Positions 42,549 through 50,840 of a stretch of DNA of 64,000 nt are shown here, one piece after another (the first letter of the stretch is position 1; every line of letters begins with the position of its first letter). The notes under the pieces were generated by a model. It saw only the letters and a program-made list of their open reading frames with translations. It did no database searches and was not told the origin of the DNA. The translations under genes were made by a program, and so were the position numbers. Origin of the DNA: Dissulfurispira thermophila (GTDB taxonomy: Bacteria > Nitrospirota > Thermodesulfovibrionia > Thermodesulfovibrionales > Dissulfurispiraceae); the NCBI RefSeq assembly GCF_014701235.1, contig NZ_AP022873.1, forward strand, positions 248,001-312,000. The letters run 5' to 3'.

Positions 42549-45359
42549 ATATTTCCCTGTATAAGAGTATTCGATGTTTTGCAATTCTTTAGGAGTGCCT
42601 TCAAATATTATATTCCCCCCTTTATCACCACCCTCTGGTCCCATGTCTATAACCCAATCTGCCTGACTTATAACATCGAGATTGTGCTCTATTATAACCA
42701 CCGTGTTTCCTGATTCAATCAGCCTTCTTATAATCCTTATAAATTTCAAGACATCATTGTGATGGAGTCCGACGGTTGGTTCATCAAGGATGTAAAGAAT
42801 GGATTTTCGCGAAGGGGACTGAGTCCCCCTTGTGTCCAATTCCGCACAGATTTTCAATCTCTGTGCCTCTCCTCCTGAAAGGGTTGTGGCTGGCTGTCCG
42901 AGTTTGAGATAGCCAAGACCAATATCTTTCATTAATGCAAATTTTGAACTTATTTCATGTATCTCTGAAAAGAACTCAGATGCCTCATCTACTGTCATTT
43001 CAAGGACATCGCTTATATTTTTGCCTTTATATGTTACCCTTAAGGCCTCCTTACTATACCTCTTTCCTTTGCAATCTTCACACCTGACAAATATATCTTC
43101 AAAGAAGTACATCTCCATTTTTTGATACCCCTCTCCTTTGCATGTCTCACATCGTCCACCGGGAACATTAAATGAGAAAAAGCCCGGGGTATAGCCGTGT
43201 GCCTTTGCTTCTACCTGTTCAGAAAAGAGTTTTCTTATTGGATCAAATATTTTAAGATATGTCAATGGATTTGACCTCGGTGTCTTACCAATAGGTGTCT
43301 GATCGATGAGTCTAATCCCTCTAATCTTTTCGAGTCCACTAATATTTTTGTATGGCAGAGGATGATCAGATTCGATTCTGAAATGCCGTGCAATAGCAAG
43401 GTACAAGGTTTCTACAATAAGGCTGCTCTTCCCAGAACCTGATACACCTGTAACGACTGTGAGGGCGTTAAGTGGAATTTTTAGATTTACATTTTTCAGG
43501 TTGTTTCCTGATGCACCATATAAAGCAATTTGATGAGTGAATGGGCGAGTGGGTGAATGAGTGACCATGCCTGTCCGTTTCTCTGTTTCTTCACCTCTGA
43601 TAAACCGTGCCGTCAATGTATCAGTCTTTAAAAATTCCTCCATCTTGCCTGAAAATATAACCTCTCCACCAAGATGTCCTCCTCCCGGTCCCATTTCTAC
43701 AACCCAGTCGCTGATAGATATAATATCTTTGTCATGTTCTACTACTATTATTGTATTGCCCATAGAACATAGTTCCTTCATTATTTCTGCAATTCTCCTT
43801 GTATCTCTTGGATGTAGTCCTATGGTTGGCTCATCAAGCACATAAAGTGTTCCTGTTAGTGCTGATGATAGTTGGTTGGATAGGTTTACTCTCTGGTATT
43901 CACCACCAGAAAGCGTTTTTGCCTGTCTATTTAGTGTAAGATAATCAAGACCAACCTGTTCAAGAAATTGCAGCTTCAATATAATCTGTCTTACTGCCTC
44001 TTTAGAAATCTCCCTTTGCATGGGTGATAACTGAAGTGCTTTAAACCATTGGAGCATACTGGATACAGACATGCTTGAGAGTTCAGCTATGTCTATACCT
44101 TCTATCTTATATGATAGGGCATACTCGCAAAGCCTTTTCCCTCCACATTTTGGGCATGTTATAGGACTTCTGTATCTACTTAGAAATACCCTTACATGAA
44201 GCTTGTATCTCTTACTTTCGAGTTCCTCAAAAAAGGCATTAATACCGTAAAAATGTTCATTTCCTTTAAAAACAATGTTTCTTTCTTCTCTTGTCAATTC
44301 ATTGTATGGTTTATTTACATCAATACCACTTTTTTTAGCCCCTTTTATCATCTGGTCTTTCCACCACCTAACTGATGGACTTTCCCACATCTCAATTGCT
44401 CCTTCTGATAGGGATAAATCTTTGTCAGGCACTATAATATCTTCGTCATAGATAAGGACATTTCCAAATCCCTTGCATTCAGGGCATGCACAAATAGGGT
44501 GGTTGAATGAAAAGAGGATCGGGGAAGGCTCGGGCAGTTCTATATTGCAGTCATCACATGAATTTTTGGATGAATAGACCAAGGGCAATAGGTGCCCTCG
44601 AAGAGTCTCTGACTTTTCTGGGCGGGATAGGCTATATGGGCTTGAAGCATCTTTTATAGTCTCTTGAGTATTGTCTATTGTCTGTCTAAAAATGATTACT
44701 TTTAATTTTTCTTTACCCTCTTTCCATGCCATTTCTATAGAGTCTGATAGTCTTGGTTCATCGCTTATCACGAGACGGTCTAATACAACTTCATAAGGAG
44801 GCTCAAGGCTGAAATCATTTATTTCTTTTACTTCTCCATTTATCCATAATCTGTGAAATCCTCTCTGTTTCAAGGTTTTTATAGATTCCTCTGTCTCGAA
44901 TACGATGATAGCTTTTTCATTCCTATATTTTTCCAAAAGCTCAGAGACTATCTGGGATGTGTCCCATTTTCTAATCTCTTTGCTACAATTTGGGCAATGT
45001 GCGATAGCGACTCTCGAATATAAAATCCTTAACAGGTCATAAATTTCTGTTAATGTTCCAACAGTTGAGCGGGAGCCCTTAACAGGATTTTTCTGCTCAA
45101 GGGCAATGGCAGGCCTTATATTGTGTATGGCGTCAACGTCAGGCCTATCGAGCTTTTCAAGAAAAAGACGCGCATAGGTTGATAGTGATTCAATAAATCT
45201 CCACTGACCTTCTGCAAAGATGGTATCAAATGCAAGAGAAGATTTTCCAGAGCCAGAGACACCAGTGATTGCAATAACCTTGTTATGTGGTAGTCTTATA
45301 GTAATGTTTTTGAGGTTATTCTGTCTTGCACCTTCGATTATTAATTCACGGCCTGACAT
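42525..45359 (-). CDS. uvrA: Excinuclease ABC subunit A
   Basis: 944-residue nucleotide excision repair protein with two ABC modules. Walker A GVSGSGKSS appears near residues 32 and 636, signatures are LSGGEYQRVNLSNQLS and LSGGEAQRLKICAEL, and zinc sites include CDDC...CPECKGFG and CETCKGEG...CEDCKGKRY. Three nonconserved segments coincide with short repeats: about 44580-44690 (near residues 225-260), 43535-43566 (THSPTRPFTHQ) and 42811-42832 (TQSPSRKS). The C-terminus ends in the shared hairpin with lpxK. Confidence 0.97.
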   Translation of the reverse strand: MSGRELIIEGARQNNLKNITIRLPHNKVIAITGVSGSGKSSLAFDTIFAEGQWRFIESLSTYARLFLEKLDRPDVDAIHNIRPAIALEQKNPVKGSRSTVGTLTEIYDLLRILYSRVAIAHCPNCSKEIRKWDTSQIVSELLEKYRNEKAIIVFETEESIKTLKQRGFHRLWINGEVKEINDFSLEPPYEVVLDRLVISDEPRLSDSIEMAWKEGKEKLKVIIFRQTIDNTQETIKDASSPYSLSRPEKSETLRGHLLPLVYSSKNSCDDCNIELPEPSPILFSFNHPICACPECKGFGNVLIYDEDIIVPDKDLSLSEGAIEMWESPSVRWWKDQMIKGAKKSGIDVNKPYNELTREERNIVFKGNEHFYGINAFFEELESKRYKLHVRVFLSRYRSPITCPKCGGKRLCEYALSYKIEGIDIAELSSMSVSSMLQWFKALQLSPMQREISKEAVRQIILKLQFLEQVGLDYLTLNRQAKTLSGGEYQRVNLSNQLSSALTGTLYVLDEPTIGLHPRDTRRIAEIMKELCSMGNTIIVVEHDKDIISISDWVVEMGPGGGHLGGEVIFSGKMEEFLKTDTLTARFIRGEETEKRTGMVTHSPTRPFTHQIALYGASGNNLKNVNLKIPLNALTVVTGVSGSGKSSLIVETLYLAIARHFRIESDHPLPYKNISGLEKIRGIRLIDQTPIGKTPRSNPLTYLKIFDPIRKLFSEQVEAKAHGYTPGFFSFNVPGGRCETCKGEGYQKMEMYFFEDIFVRCEDCKGKRYSKEALRVTYKGKNISDVLEMTVDEASEFFSEIHEISSKFALMKDIGLGYLKLGQPATTLSGGEAQRLKICAELDTRGTQSPSRKSILYILDEPTVGLHHNDVLKFIRIIRRLIESGNTVVIIEHNLDVISQADWVIDMGPEGGDKGGNIIFEGTPKELQNIEYSYTGKYLKGASSL
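42811..42832 (-). repeat. In-frame GGGGACTGAGTCCCC hairpin in uvrA
   Basis: GAAGGGGACTGAGTCCCCCT: GGGGACT/AGTCCCC arms. It adds about four residues just before LYILDEPTVGLH, the second Walker B. Hairpins with a similar GGGAC-loop-GTCCC form at 56161-56245. Confidence 0.75.
43535..43566 (-). repeat. In-frame GAGTGAATGGGCGAGTGG-type array in uvrA
   Basis: Units of GAGTGAATGG / GAGTGGGTGAAT on the plus strand, 32 bp. Reads VTHSPTRPFTHQI between the two halves of UvrA. Confidence 0.75.
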
Positions 45360-45402
45360 CTAAATATTTTAACATTTTGGCATCTTTGTTTTATAATGAT
45401 AA

Positions 45403-46491
45403 ATGCTCGGTTTGATAAAAGATAAAGTGCTATCAGGGCAAAGGCTGGTGGAGAAAGATGCTATCAGATTATTTCAGAGTGATGACATTTTCACCATTGG
45501 CAGACTCGCATCATATGTAGCAGAAAAGAAAAACAACAAAAACGCTTATTTTATAATTAACAGGCATGTAAATCCTACCAATATCTGCATAAATAGATGT
45601 AAATTCTGTGCCTTTAGCCGCTCAAAGGGAGAAGAAGGCGCATATGAATTGACGATTGAGGAAATTATTGAAAAACTAAAAGACGGTCACGGGTCACAGG
45701 TCACAGGTCACGGTTTTTCAGAAGTTCATATAGTTGGTGGTCTTCATCCTGACTGGCATTTTGAATACTATCTTGATATGCTTTCATCCATAAAAAAGGA
45801 ATTTCCGCATATTGCCATCAAGGCATTCACAGCAGTAGAGGTTGATTATATGTCAAAGATAAGTGGCTTAAGCCTTGAAGAGACATTGATAGCACTCAAA
45901 AAAAACGGTCTTGACTTGATGCCGGGTGGAGGTGCAGAGATATTTTCAGAAGGTGTAAGAAATAAACTATGTCCTGAGAAGATTTCAGGAGACAGGTGGC
46001 TTGAGGTAATGGAGATTGCACACCGGGTTGGAATAAAGACTAATGCAACTATGCTTTATGGCCATCTCGAAGGCATTGAAGACAGAGTTAAACATCTCTT
46101 GAAACTCAGGGACTTGCAAGATAAAACAGGTGGATTCCAGGCATTCATTCCCCTTGCATATCATCCGAAGAATACCGAGATAGGCGGATTCTATTCATCA
46201 GGTATAGATGATTTAAAGACAATTGCTATAAGCAGACTCGTCCTTGATAATTTTGACCATATCAAGGCTTACTGGATAATGTTAGGCGAGAAAATCTCTC
46301 AAGTTGCACTCTTATTTGGCGCAGATGATGTTGATGGCACAATCATAGAAGAAAAGATAACGCACTCTGCAGGTGCAATGTCAGAAGAAGGAATGACAAG
46401 AGAAGAGTTGATATATCTTATAAAAAAGGCAGGCAAAGTGCCTGTGCAGAGAGATGCATTTTATAATCCGATAGACAGAGGTTTGATGTAA
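45403..46491 (+). CDS. mqnE: Aminofutalosine synthase (radical SAM)
   Basis: 362 residues. CxxxCxxC at C62, C66 and C69 (NICINRCKFCAFSR), then VHIVGGLHPDW and DLMPGGGAEIF, the MqnE/MqnC-type blocks. It adds a radical to chorismate-derived 3-enolpyruvyl benzoate with SAM to give aminofutalosine in menaquinone synthesis. A VTGHGF-type insert (45685-45713) sits between the helix after the cluster loop and VHIVGG. Divergently oriented from uvrA; mqnC follows after about 280 bp. Confidence 0.94.
   Translation: MLGLIKDKVLSGQRLVEKDAIRLFQSDDIFTIGRLASYVAEKKNNKNAYFIINRHVNPTNICINRCKFCAFSRSKGEEGAYELTIEEIIEKLKDGHGSQVTGHGFSEVHIVGGLHPDWHFEYYLDMLSSIKKEFPHIAIKAFTAVEVDYMSKISGLSLEETLIALKKNGLDLMPGGGAEIFSEGVRNKLCPEKISGDRWLEVMEIAHRVGIKTNATMLYGHLEGIEDRVKHLLKLRDLQDKTGGFQAFIPLAYHPKNTEIGGFYSSGIDDLKTIAISRLVLDNFDHIKAYWIMLGEKISQVALLFGADDVDGTIIEEKITHSAGAMSEEGMTREELIYLIKKAGKVPVQRDAFYNPIDRGLM
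45685..45713 (+). repeat. In-frame GGTCACA heptamer array in mqnE
   Basis: Four tandem heptamers: GGTCACG, GGTCACA, GGTCACA, GGTCACG, then G. Reads GHGSQVTGHG. Confidence 0.9.
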
Positions 46492-46559
46492 GGTTTCTCT
46501 CTGACACCTGCTATCATTATGCTATCATCATACTCTGAAACACTGCTCAAAAGGTGTCT

Positions 46560-46667
46560 ATGGAGGAGGCAAGGGCAATTGCGGATAGATGTCGCAAGAA
46601 ACTTTCAGCAACAGGTAAAAAGTTCTCGGACAGCGCTAAGTTGCTCCGTGAGGACAGCGAAAGGTGA
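46560..46667 (+). pseudogene. Small unassigned ORF between mqnE and mqnC, possibly a relic
   Basis: 35 codons from the ATG at 46560, reading MEEARAIADRCRKKLSATGK then KFSDSAKLLREDSER, TGA at 46665. The charged, helical content looks protein-like, but there is no good Shine-Dalgarno. A second protein-like stretch with stops around it (VQEIMEFARLTQQKVSKTLF) follows before mqnC. I do not recognise either. They may be pieces of one decayed gene, for example a small antitoxin; nothing else is seen in the 283-bp gap. Confidence 0.35.
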
Positions 46668-46774
46668 TCTGCTGTGTCGTAGATGCGAGTGAGGGATAAA
46701 GGTGCATCGGTGCAAGAGATAATGGAATTTGCCAGGCTAACTCAGCAGAAGGTATCAAAGACATTATTTTAGCT

Positions 46775-47830
46775 ATGAATAGGATAGACAAACAAACAGC
46801 ATTAAAACTCCTAAAAAACTCCGATCTACTCGAACTTGGAGAAAGGGCTGATAACATCAGAAAAAATCTCCATCCTGAAGGAGTTGTCACATTTATTGTT
46901 GATAGGAATATCAATTACACAAATGTCTGCATCAATAAGTGTAAATTCTGCGCATTTTATAGGGATGTAGAAAGCCCTGACGCCTATCTTTTAGATAAAG
47001 ATGAGATATTTAAAAAGATAGACGAGACCATTGCACTCGGGGGAACACAGATACTCTTACAAGGAGGGATACATCCTGAGCTTGGATTGGACTACTATAC
47101 TGACCTTCTGAAATCGATTAAAGAGAGATATTCTATAAACATTCACGGTTTTTCGCCGCCTGAAATAACCTATCTTTCTGAAAGGCACAATCTTACAATA
47201 AGAGAGACGCTTGTAATATTAAGACAGGCTGGATTGGATTCAATACCTGGAGGAGGTGCTGAGATACTTTCAGACAGGGTGCGCGAGATCTTAAGCCCTA
47301 ATAAGATAAAATCATCCCAATGGCTCAGGGTTATGGAAGAGGCTCATAAAATCGGCATGAGGACAACAGCAACCATGATGTTCGGCAGTGTTGAGGAACC
47401 GGAAGATATTATTGAACACCTCGATGCCATAAGAAAGTTGCAAGATAAGACAAGGGGATTTACAGCATTTATACCGTGGTCATTTCAGCCCAAGAATACA
47501 GAGATTGGTTCGCTGTTCACGGCTCATGGTTCACGGTTTTGTGGTGCCACGGCTGTTGATTATCTCAGGGTCTTGGCACTATCGCGCATATATCTTGATA
47601 ATGTAAAGAACATTCAGGCATCATGGGTAACTCAGGGATTAAAGATGGCTCAGGTAGCATTGAGATTTGGTGCAAATGACTTTGGTTCTACAATGATTGA
47701 AGAAAATGTTGTAAGAGCGACAGGGGTCAGTTATACGGTGTCAAAAGAGGATATAATACAAGCAATAAAGAGTGCAGAATTTAAGGCTGCACAGAGGGAT
47801 ACATATTATAATTTGATAAAGGAGTTTTAG
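46775..47830 (+). CDS. mqnC: Cyclic dehypoxanthinyl futalosine synthase (radical SAM)
   Basis: 351 residues. C52, C56 and C59 in NVCINKCKFCAFYR bind the cluster; LLQGGIHPELGLDYY and SIPGGGAEILSDRVR are family blocks, and TTATMMFGSVEEPEDI is typical of MqnC. It cyclises dehypoxanthinyl futalosine. A repeat at 47515-47538 adds FTAHGSRFCGAT before VDYLRVLALSRIYLDN. With mqnE and mqnB it covers three of the steps; mqnA and mqnD are not in the window. Confidence 0.94.
   Translation: MNRIDKQTALKLLKNSDLLELGERADNIRKNLHPEGVVTFIVDRNINYTNVCINKCKFCAFYRDVESPDAYLLDKDEIFKKIDETIALGGTQILLQGGIHPELGLDYYTDLLKSIKERYSINIHGFSPPEITYLSERHNLTIRETLVILRQAGLDSIPGGGAEILSDRVREILSPNKIKSSQWLRVMEEAHKIGMRTTATMMFGSVEEPEDIIEHLDAIRKLQDKTRGFTAFIPWSFQPKNTEIGSLFTAHGSRFCGATAVDYLRVLALSRIYLDNVKNIQASWVTQGLKMAQVALRFGANDFGSTMIEENVVRATGVSYTVSKEDIIQAIKSAEFKAAQRDTYYNLIKEF
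47515..47538 (+). repeat. In-frame GTTCACGGCTCATG-type repeat in mqnC
   Basis: GTTCACG, GCTCATG and GTTCACG heptamers. Reads FTAHGSRF. It lies in the C-terminal part, unlike the array in mqnE, so the two insertions arose independently. Confidence 0.8.
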
Positions 47831-47839
47831 GAGGTTATT

Positions 47840-48784
47840 ATGTCAGGAGATTTGTATGATGTGATTATAATTGGTGGTGGTCCGGCAGGGTTGAGTGCAG
47901 CACAATATGCGTCAAGAGCAAAATTAAAAACAGTTGTCATAGATAAGTCATCAACATCTGGTGCCCTTGCATTTGCAAGCCTTATAGAGAATTATCCCGG
48001 AATATGTGAGCCTATGACAGGTAAAGAATTGCTAAATATATTTCGTAGGCAGGCAATAGATTTTGGAGCTGAATATGTTGAGGCACAAGTTATAGGGGTC
48101 TCGCTTGAAGGGGAAGTAAAGCATGTCTTTACAATGGACAAGACATATGAGGGCAAGACAGTTATTATTGCCACAGGCTCTATGGGAAGGAAGCCAACTA
48201 TTAGGGGAGAGGCTGAATTTTTAGGCAGAGGTGTAAGTTACTGTGCTGTCTGTGACGCAGCATTTTTTAAAGGCAAGATAGTATGTGTTTTAGGTGACTC
48301 TGAGGAGGCCTTGAAAGAGGCAGGGTATTTAACAAAGTTTGCAGAGACTGTTTATCTCATATCACCATCTAAAAAATTGAAGGTTTATAGCGAGCATCCC
48401 TCGTTAAATATCCAGAATCTGAAGATCATTTTAGGTAGCACAGTAACATCAATAGAGGGAGATGAACTTGTAGAAAAGATAAGATTAAAAGATACAGATG
48501 GAAATGAAAGTGTTATTGAACTTTCGGGGGTGTTTGTGTATCTTCATGGGAGTAAGCCTGTTATTGATTTTCTACAAGGTGCAGTAGAGATTTCAGAGGA
48601 TGAGTGTGTGGCAACCAACAAAATGATGGAGACAAATATCCCCGGTGTATTTAGCGCGGGCGATGTAACATGCACAGAGGTAAGGCAGGTTGTGGTTGCC
48701 GCAGCGCATGGCTGTATTGCTGCACTTTCTGCAGAAAAGTATATCTTTCACAGAAAAAGGAGAAGATACGACTGGCATGGATAA
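47840..48784 (+). CDS. Thioredoxin reductase-like flavoprotein with atypical NADPH domain
   Basis: 314 residues. FAD-binding VIIIGGGPAGLSAAQYASRA, redox-active CAVC (about 135-138) and the C-terminal FSAGDVTCTEVRQVVVAA are TrxB-like. However, the second nucleotide site reads VCVLGDSEEALKEAG in place of GGGxSAxEEA, and the HRRxxxR motif is replaced by SPSKKLKV, so binding of NADPH is doubtful. It could be a ferredoxin-type or other non-NADPH thioredoxin reductase, or act on another partner. It overlaps the HEAT-repeat gene. Confidence 0.85.
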   Translation: MSGDLYDVIIIGGGPAGLSAAQYASRAKLKTVVIDKSSTSGALAFASLIENYPGICEPMTGKELLNIFRRQAIDFGAEYVEAQVIGVSLEGEVKHVFTMDKTYEGKTVIIATGSMGRKPTIRGEAEFLGRGVSYCAVCDAAFFKGKIVCVLGDSEEALKEAGYLTKFAETVYLISPSKKLKVYSEHPSLNIQNLKIILGSTVTSIEGDELVEKIRLKDTDGNESVIELSGVFVYLHGSKPVIDFLQGAVEISEDECVATNKMMETNIPGVFSAGDVTCTEVRQVVVAAAHGCIAALSAEKYIFHRKRRRYDWHG

Positions 48785-49190
48785 AAATCAGGAAACAGGA
48801 AATGATGAAGAACTCAAGACGATGATTCTGGATTATATGGAAAGGGGATTTCTTGAAAATATTATTGATATGTTCAAACACGATGAGAACCTTTTCCCTC
48901 TAATAATCGATATGATTAAAGATGAAAGGATGAGGGTAAAATTAGGTGTGACAGCACTTGTTGAGGAGTTAATAAGATATAAACCAGAGCCTCTTATTAG
49001 GATGATACCAGCTATTGCAGAACTCCTTCAGGATGAAAATCCTACTGTCAGAGGTGATGGAGCAAATCTCCTTGATATAATAGGTCATAAAGATGCATTG
49101 CCTTTTCTCTTGAATGCCCAGAGTGATACTGATGCAAATGTAAGAGAAATAGTCAGAGATGCAATTCAGAATATTCAATTACTATCTTAA
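48777..49190 (+). CDS. HEAT-repeat protein
   Basis: 137 residues from the ATG at 48777, which overlaps the end of the flavoprotein gene by 8 bp; a longer frame from 48690 is rejected because it lies within that gene. Two or three HEAT repeats are visible: LFPLIIDMIKDERMRVKLGV, IPAIAELLQDENPTVRGDGA and ALPFLLNAQSDTDANVREIV. Such proteins mediate protein contacts; no enzymatic function is suggested. Co-transcribed with the flavoprotein, which may be its partner. Confidence 0.75.
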   Translation: MDKNQETGNDEELKTMILDYMERGFLENIIDMFKHDENLFPLIIDMIKDERMRVKLGVTALVEELIRYKPEPLIRMIPAIAELLQDENPTVRGDGANLLDIIGHKDALPFLLNAQSDTDANVREIVRDAIQNIQLLS

Positions 49191-49211
49191 TAAGCGTCAA
49201 GCGTAAATAAA

Positions 49212-49293
49212 GACAGGAAGCCTTCGGTCTTCAGCCTATTTTCTGTCATATAATTAAATTTTGAATCTTGAATTTTGAATCGCCGAAGGCGAT
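49212..49293. repeat. Intergenic short-repeat cluster
   Basis: AGGAAGCCTTCGGTCTTCAG (49214-49233), then TTTTGAATCTTGAATTTTGA (49259-49278) heptamers joined to CGCCGAAGGCG (49281-49291). The last hairpin also appears at 21880-21890. Confidence 0.7.
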
Positions 49294-49363
49294 ATATAGA
49301 TTGATTTTTTATAGGCTGTTATGTCATTATGACTACAGAGTTTTAGAAGTTTTTGGAATGATG

Positions 49364-49401
49364 ATGCCGCAAAGACTTTTAGCTTTGCGGCATTTTCTAT
49401 T
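49364..49401 (+). terminator. Strong stem-loop just upstream of the 49411 gene
   Basis: ATGCCGCAAAG (49364-49374) pairs perfectly with CTTTGCGGCAT (49383-49393), 8-base loop, then TTTCTATTT. It ends only about 10 bp before the Shine-Dalgarno of the next gene. It may close the upstream transcript or act as a leader attenuator for the downstream gene. Confidence 0.75.
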
Positions 49402-49410
49402 TAAGGGGAG

Positions 49411-49824
49411 ATGATGAGCAATAGAAATAATTATACTGCAAAAATGACATTAAAAAAGCAAAACAGATCTGCAGCGGGTCTTGTTTCAGAACGATTCCCT
49501 TATGTTTCTGATATTATTATTCATATGACTTACTATCAGAAAGGACCAAATCCAGTGCTTATGTTGCGCACTGTTAATGTATTTCCTTCCTCTTATGCTT
49601 ATTTTAAAATGGACTGCATGATAAAAGACTGTGACGGGGGTGGCTTTGATTTGACTCCTGTAATTGCTGAAATGGTTAAAACTCATAAGAAAGTGAAAAA
49701 AGGCTCTCTTGTGTGTCATGGGAAAACTGATTACCACTCTCATGAGCATGCAAGTATTGATTATGACATAATGATAAAATATAACAAAAAATCAGAAAGG
49801 CACAGAGATAAACTTCATATTTAA
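49411..49824 (+). CDS. Conserved-looking hypothetical protein
   Basis: 137 residues (or 136 from the ATG at 49414; GGGGAG is just upstream). I cannot name the family. VSERFPYVSDIIIHMTYYQK, PVLMLRTVNVFPSSYAYFKM and DGGGFDLTPVI look like structured, conserved cores; the tail is rich in lysine and histidine (GKTDYHSHEHAS). No signal peptide or membrane segment. It follows a strong hairpin and converges on folD, with the stop codons nearly touching. Confidence 0.65.
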   Translation: MMSNRNNYTAKMTLKKQNRSAAGLVSERFPYVSDIIIHMTYYQKGPNPVLMLRTVNVFPSSYAYFKMDCMIKDCDGGGFDLTPVIAEMVKTHKKVKKGSLVCHGKTDYHSHEHASIDYDIMIKYNKKSERHRDKLHI

Positions 49825-50717
49825 ATCCTTGCCTTTGCTGATTTTACTGTGTTTTCAAGGAGCATTGCTATAGTTACTGGTCCTACGCCACCCGGCACCG
49901 GAGTAATCAGGGATGCCTTTTTTGATACGCTATCAAAATCTACATCACCAACTACGCGTCCGTTTTCAAGTACATTTATCCCTATATCAACGACAATGAC
50001 CCCGTCTTTTACCATGTCATCAGTAATGAGATTTGGCTTGCCTACAGCAACGCACAGGATGTCAGCCTGGCGCGTTATTTCGGCAAGATTTTTCGTTTCT
50101 CTGTGGCAGACAGTAACAGTTGCCTCTTTTGTCAGAAGCATGAGAGATAAAGGCTTCCCTACAGCAAGGCTTTTCCCTATTACAACAGCATGTTTTCCTT
50201 TTATTTCCACATCATAGTAGTCAAGTAATCTTATTACTCCAAAGGGGGTGCATGGAAGAAATCCAAGATGTTGTGTTATTGATGGATCATATTGCTTTGA
50301 ATAGAGTTGTAAGGTTGATTCCTCTGCTGCAAATTTTCCTATTGGTATAGAGCCGAGACCATCGACATCTTTTTCAGGAAGTATTGAATTTACTATTTTT
50401 CTGCTATTAATTCTCTTTGGAAGTGGGAAAAATACGAGCAGTCCGTGAATTCGTTCATCATTATTTATGGCATGCACACAGTTTAATAATTCATTCATAC
50501 TCACTGATTCAGGGAATCTGTATTCATAAGGCTTTATGCCTGTGGCTTTACATGCCTTTAAGGTAGCAGAAAGGTATTGTTTTGATGATAGATTATCTCC
50601 TACAAGCATTAATGCGAGACCAACATCTATACCAATATTACCGAGCATTTCAACTTTTTGCTTTACATTGCTTTTTATATTTTCTGCAAGCCTTTTCCCT
50701 TCCATTATATTTGACAT
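49821..50717 (-). CDS. folD: Methylenetetrahydrofolate dehydrogenase / cyclohydrolase
   Basis: 298 residues. KQYLSATLKACKATGIKPYE carries the substrate-binding and lysine region, PEKDVDGLGSIPIG is the FolD signature, and VVIGKSLAVGKPLSLMLL is the NAD(P)-binding loop; GVGPVTIAMLLENT ends the protein. It interconverts methylene- and formyl-tetrahydrofolate for one-carbon metabolism. Converges on the 49411 gene and is divergent from pyrE. Confidence 0.95.
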   Translation of the reverse strand: MSNIMEGKRLAENIKSNVKQKVEMLGNIGIDVGLALMLVGDNLSSKQYLSATLKACKATGIKPYEYRFPESVSMNELLNCVHAINNDERIHGLLVFFPLPKRINSRKIVNSILPEKDVDGLGSIPIGKFAAEESTLQLYSKQYDPSITQHLGFLPCTPFGVIRLLDYYDVEIKGKHAVVIGKSLAVGKPLSLMLLTKEATVTVCHRETKNLAEITRQADILCVAVGKPNLITDDMVKDGVIVVDIGINVLENGRVVGDVDFDSVSKKASLITPVPGGVGPVTIAMLLENTVKSAKARI

Positions 50718-50840
50718 ATTTATACCTCCAACTGTCTTTGTTCTCTGTTTGTCTTTTGTTTACAATAATCAGTTTTCCTTCTGCAAGTCAATGAATATGC
50801 GAAGATGTTATAATACTGTCTGAATTCGACAGGAGGTTTT

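Noticed and set aside
45685-45713. CRISPR array
   Set aside because: Units are 7 bp with no unique spacers; the same holds for the other arrays in the window. No cas genes were seen.
46536-46557. Extra copy of the 193-bp repeat near 46.5 kb
   Set aside because: Only CACTGCTCAAA is shared; too short to distinguish from chance.
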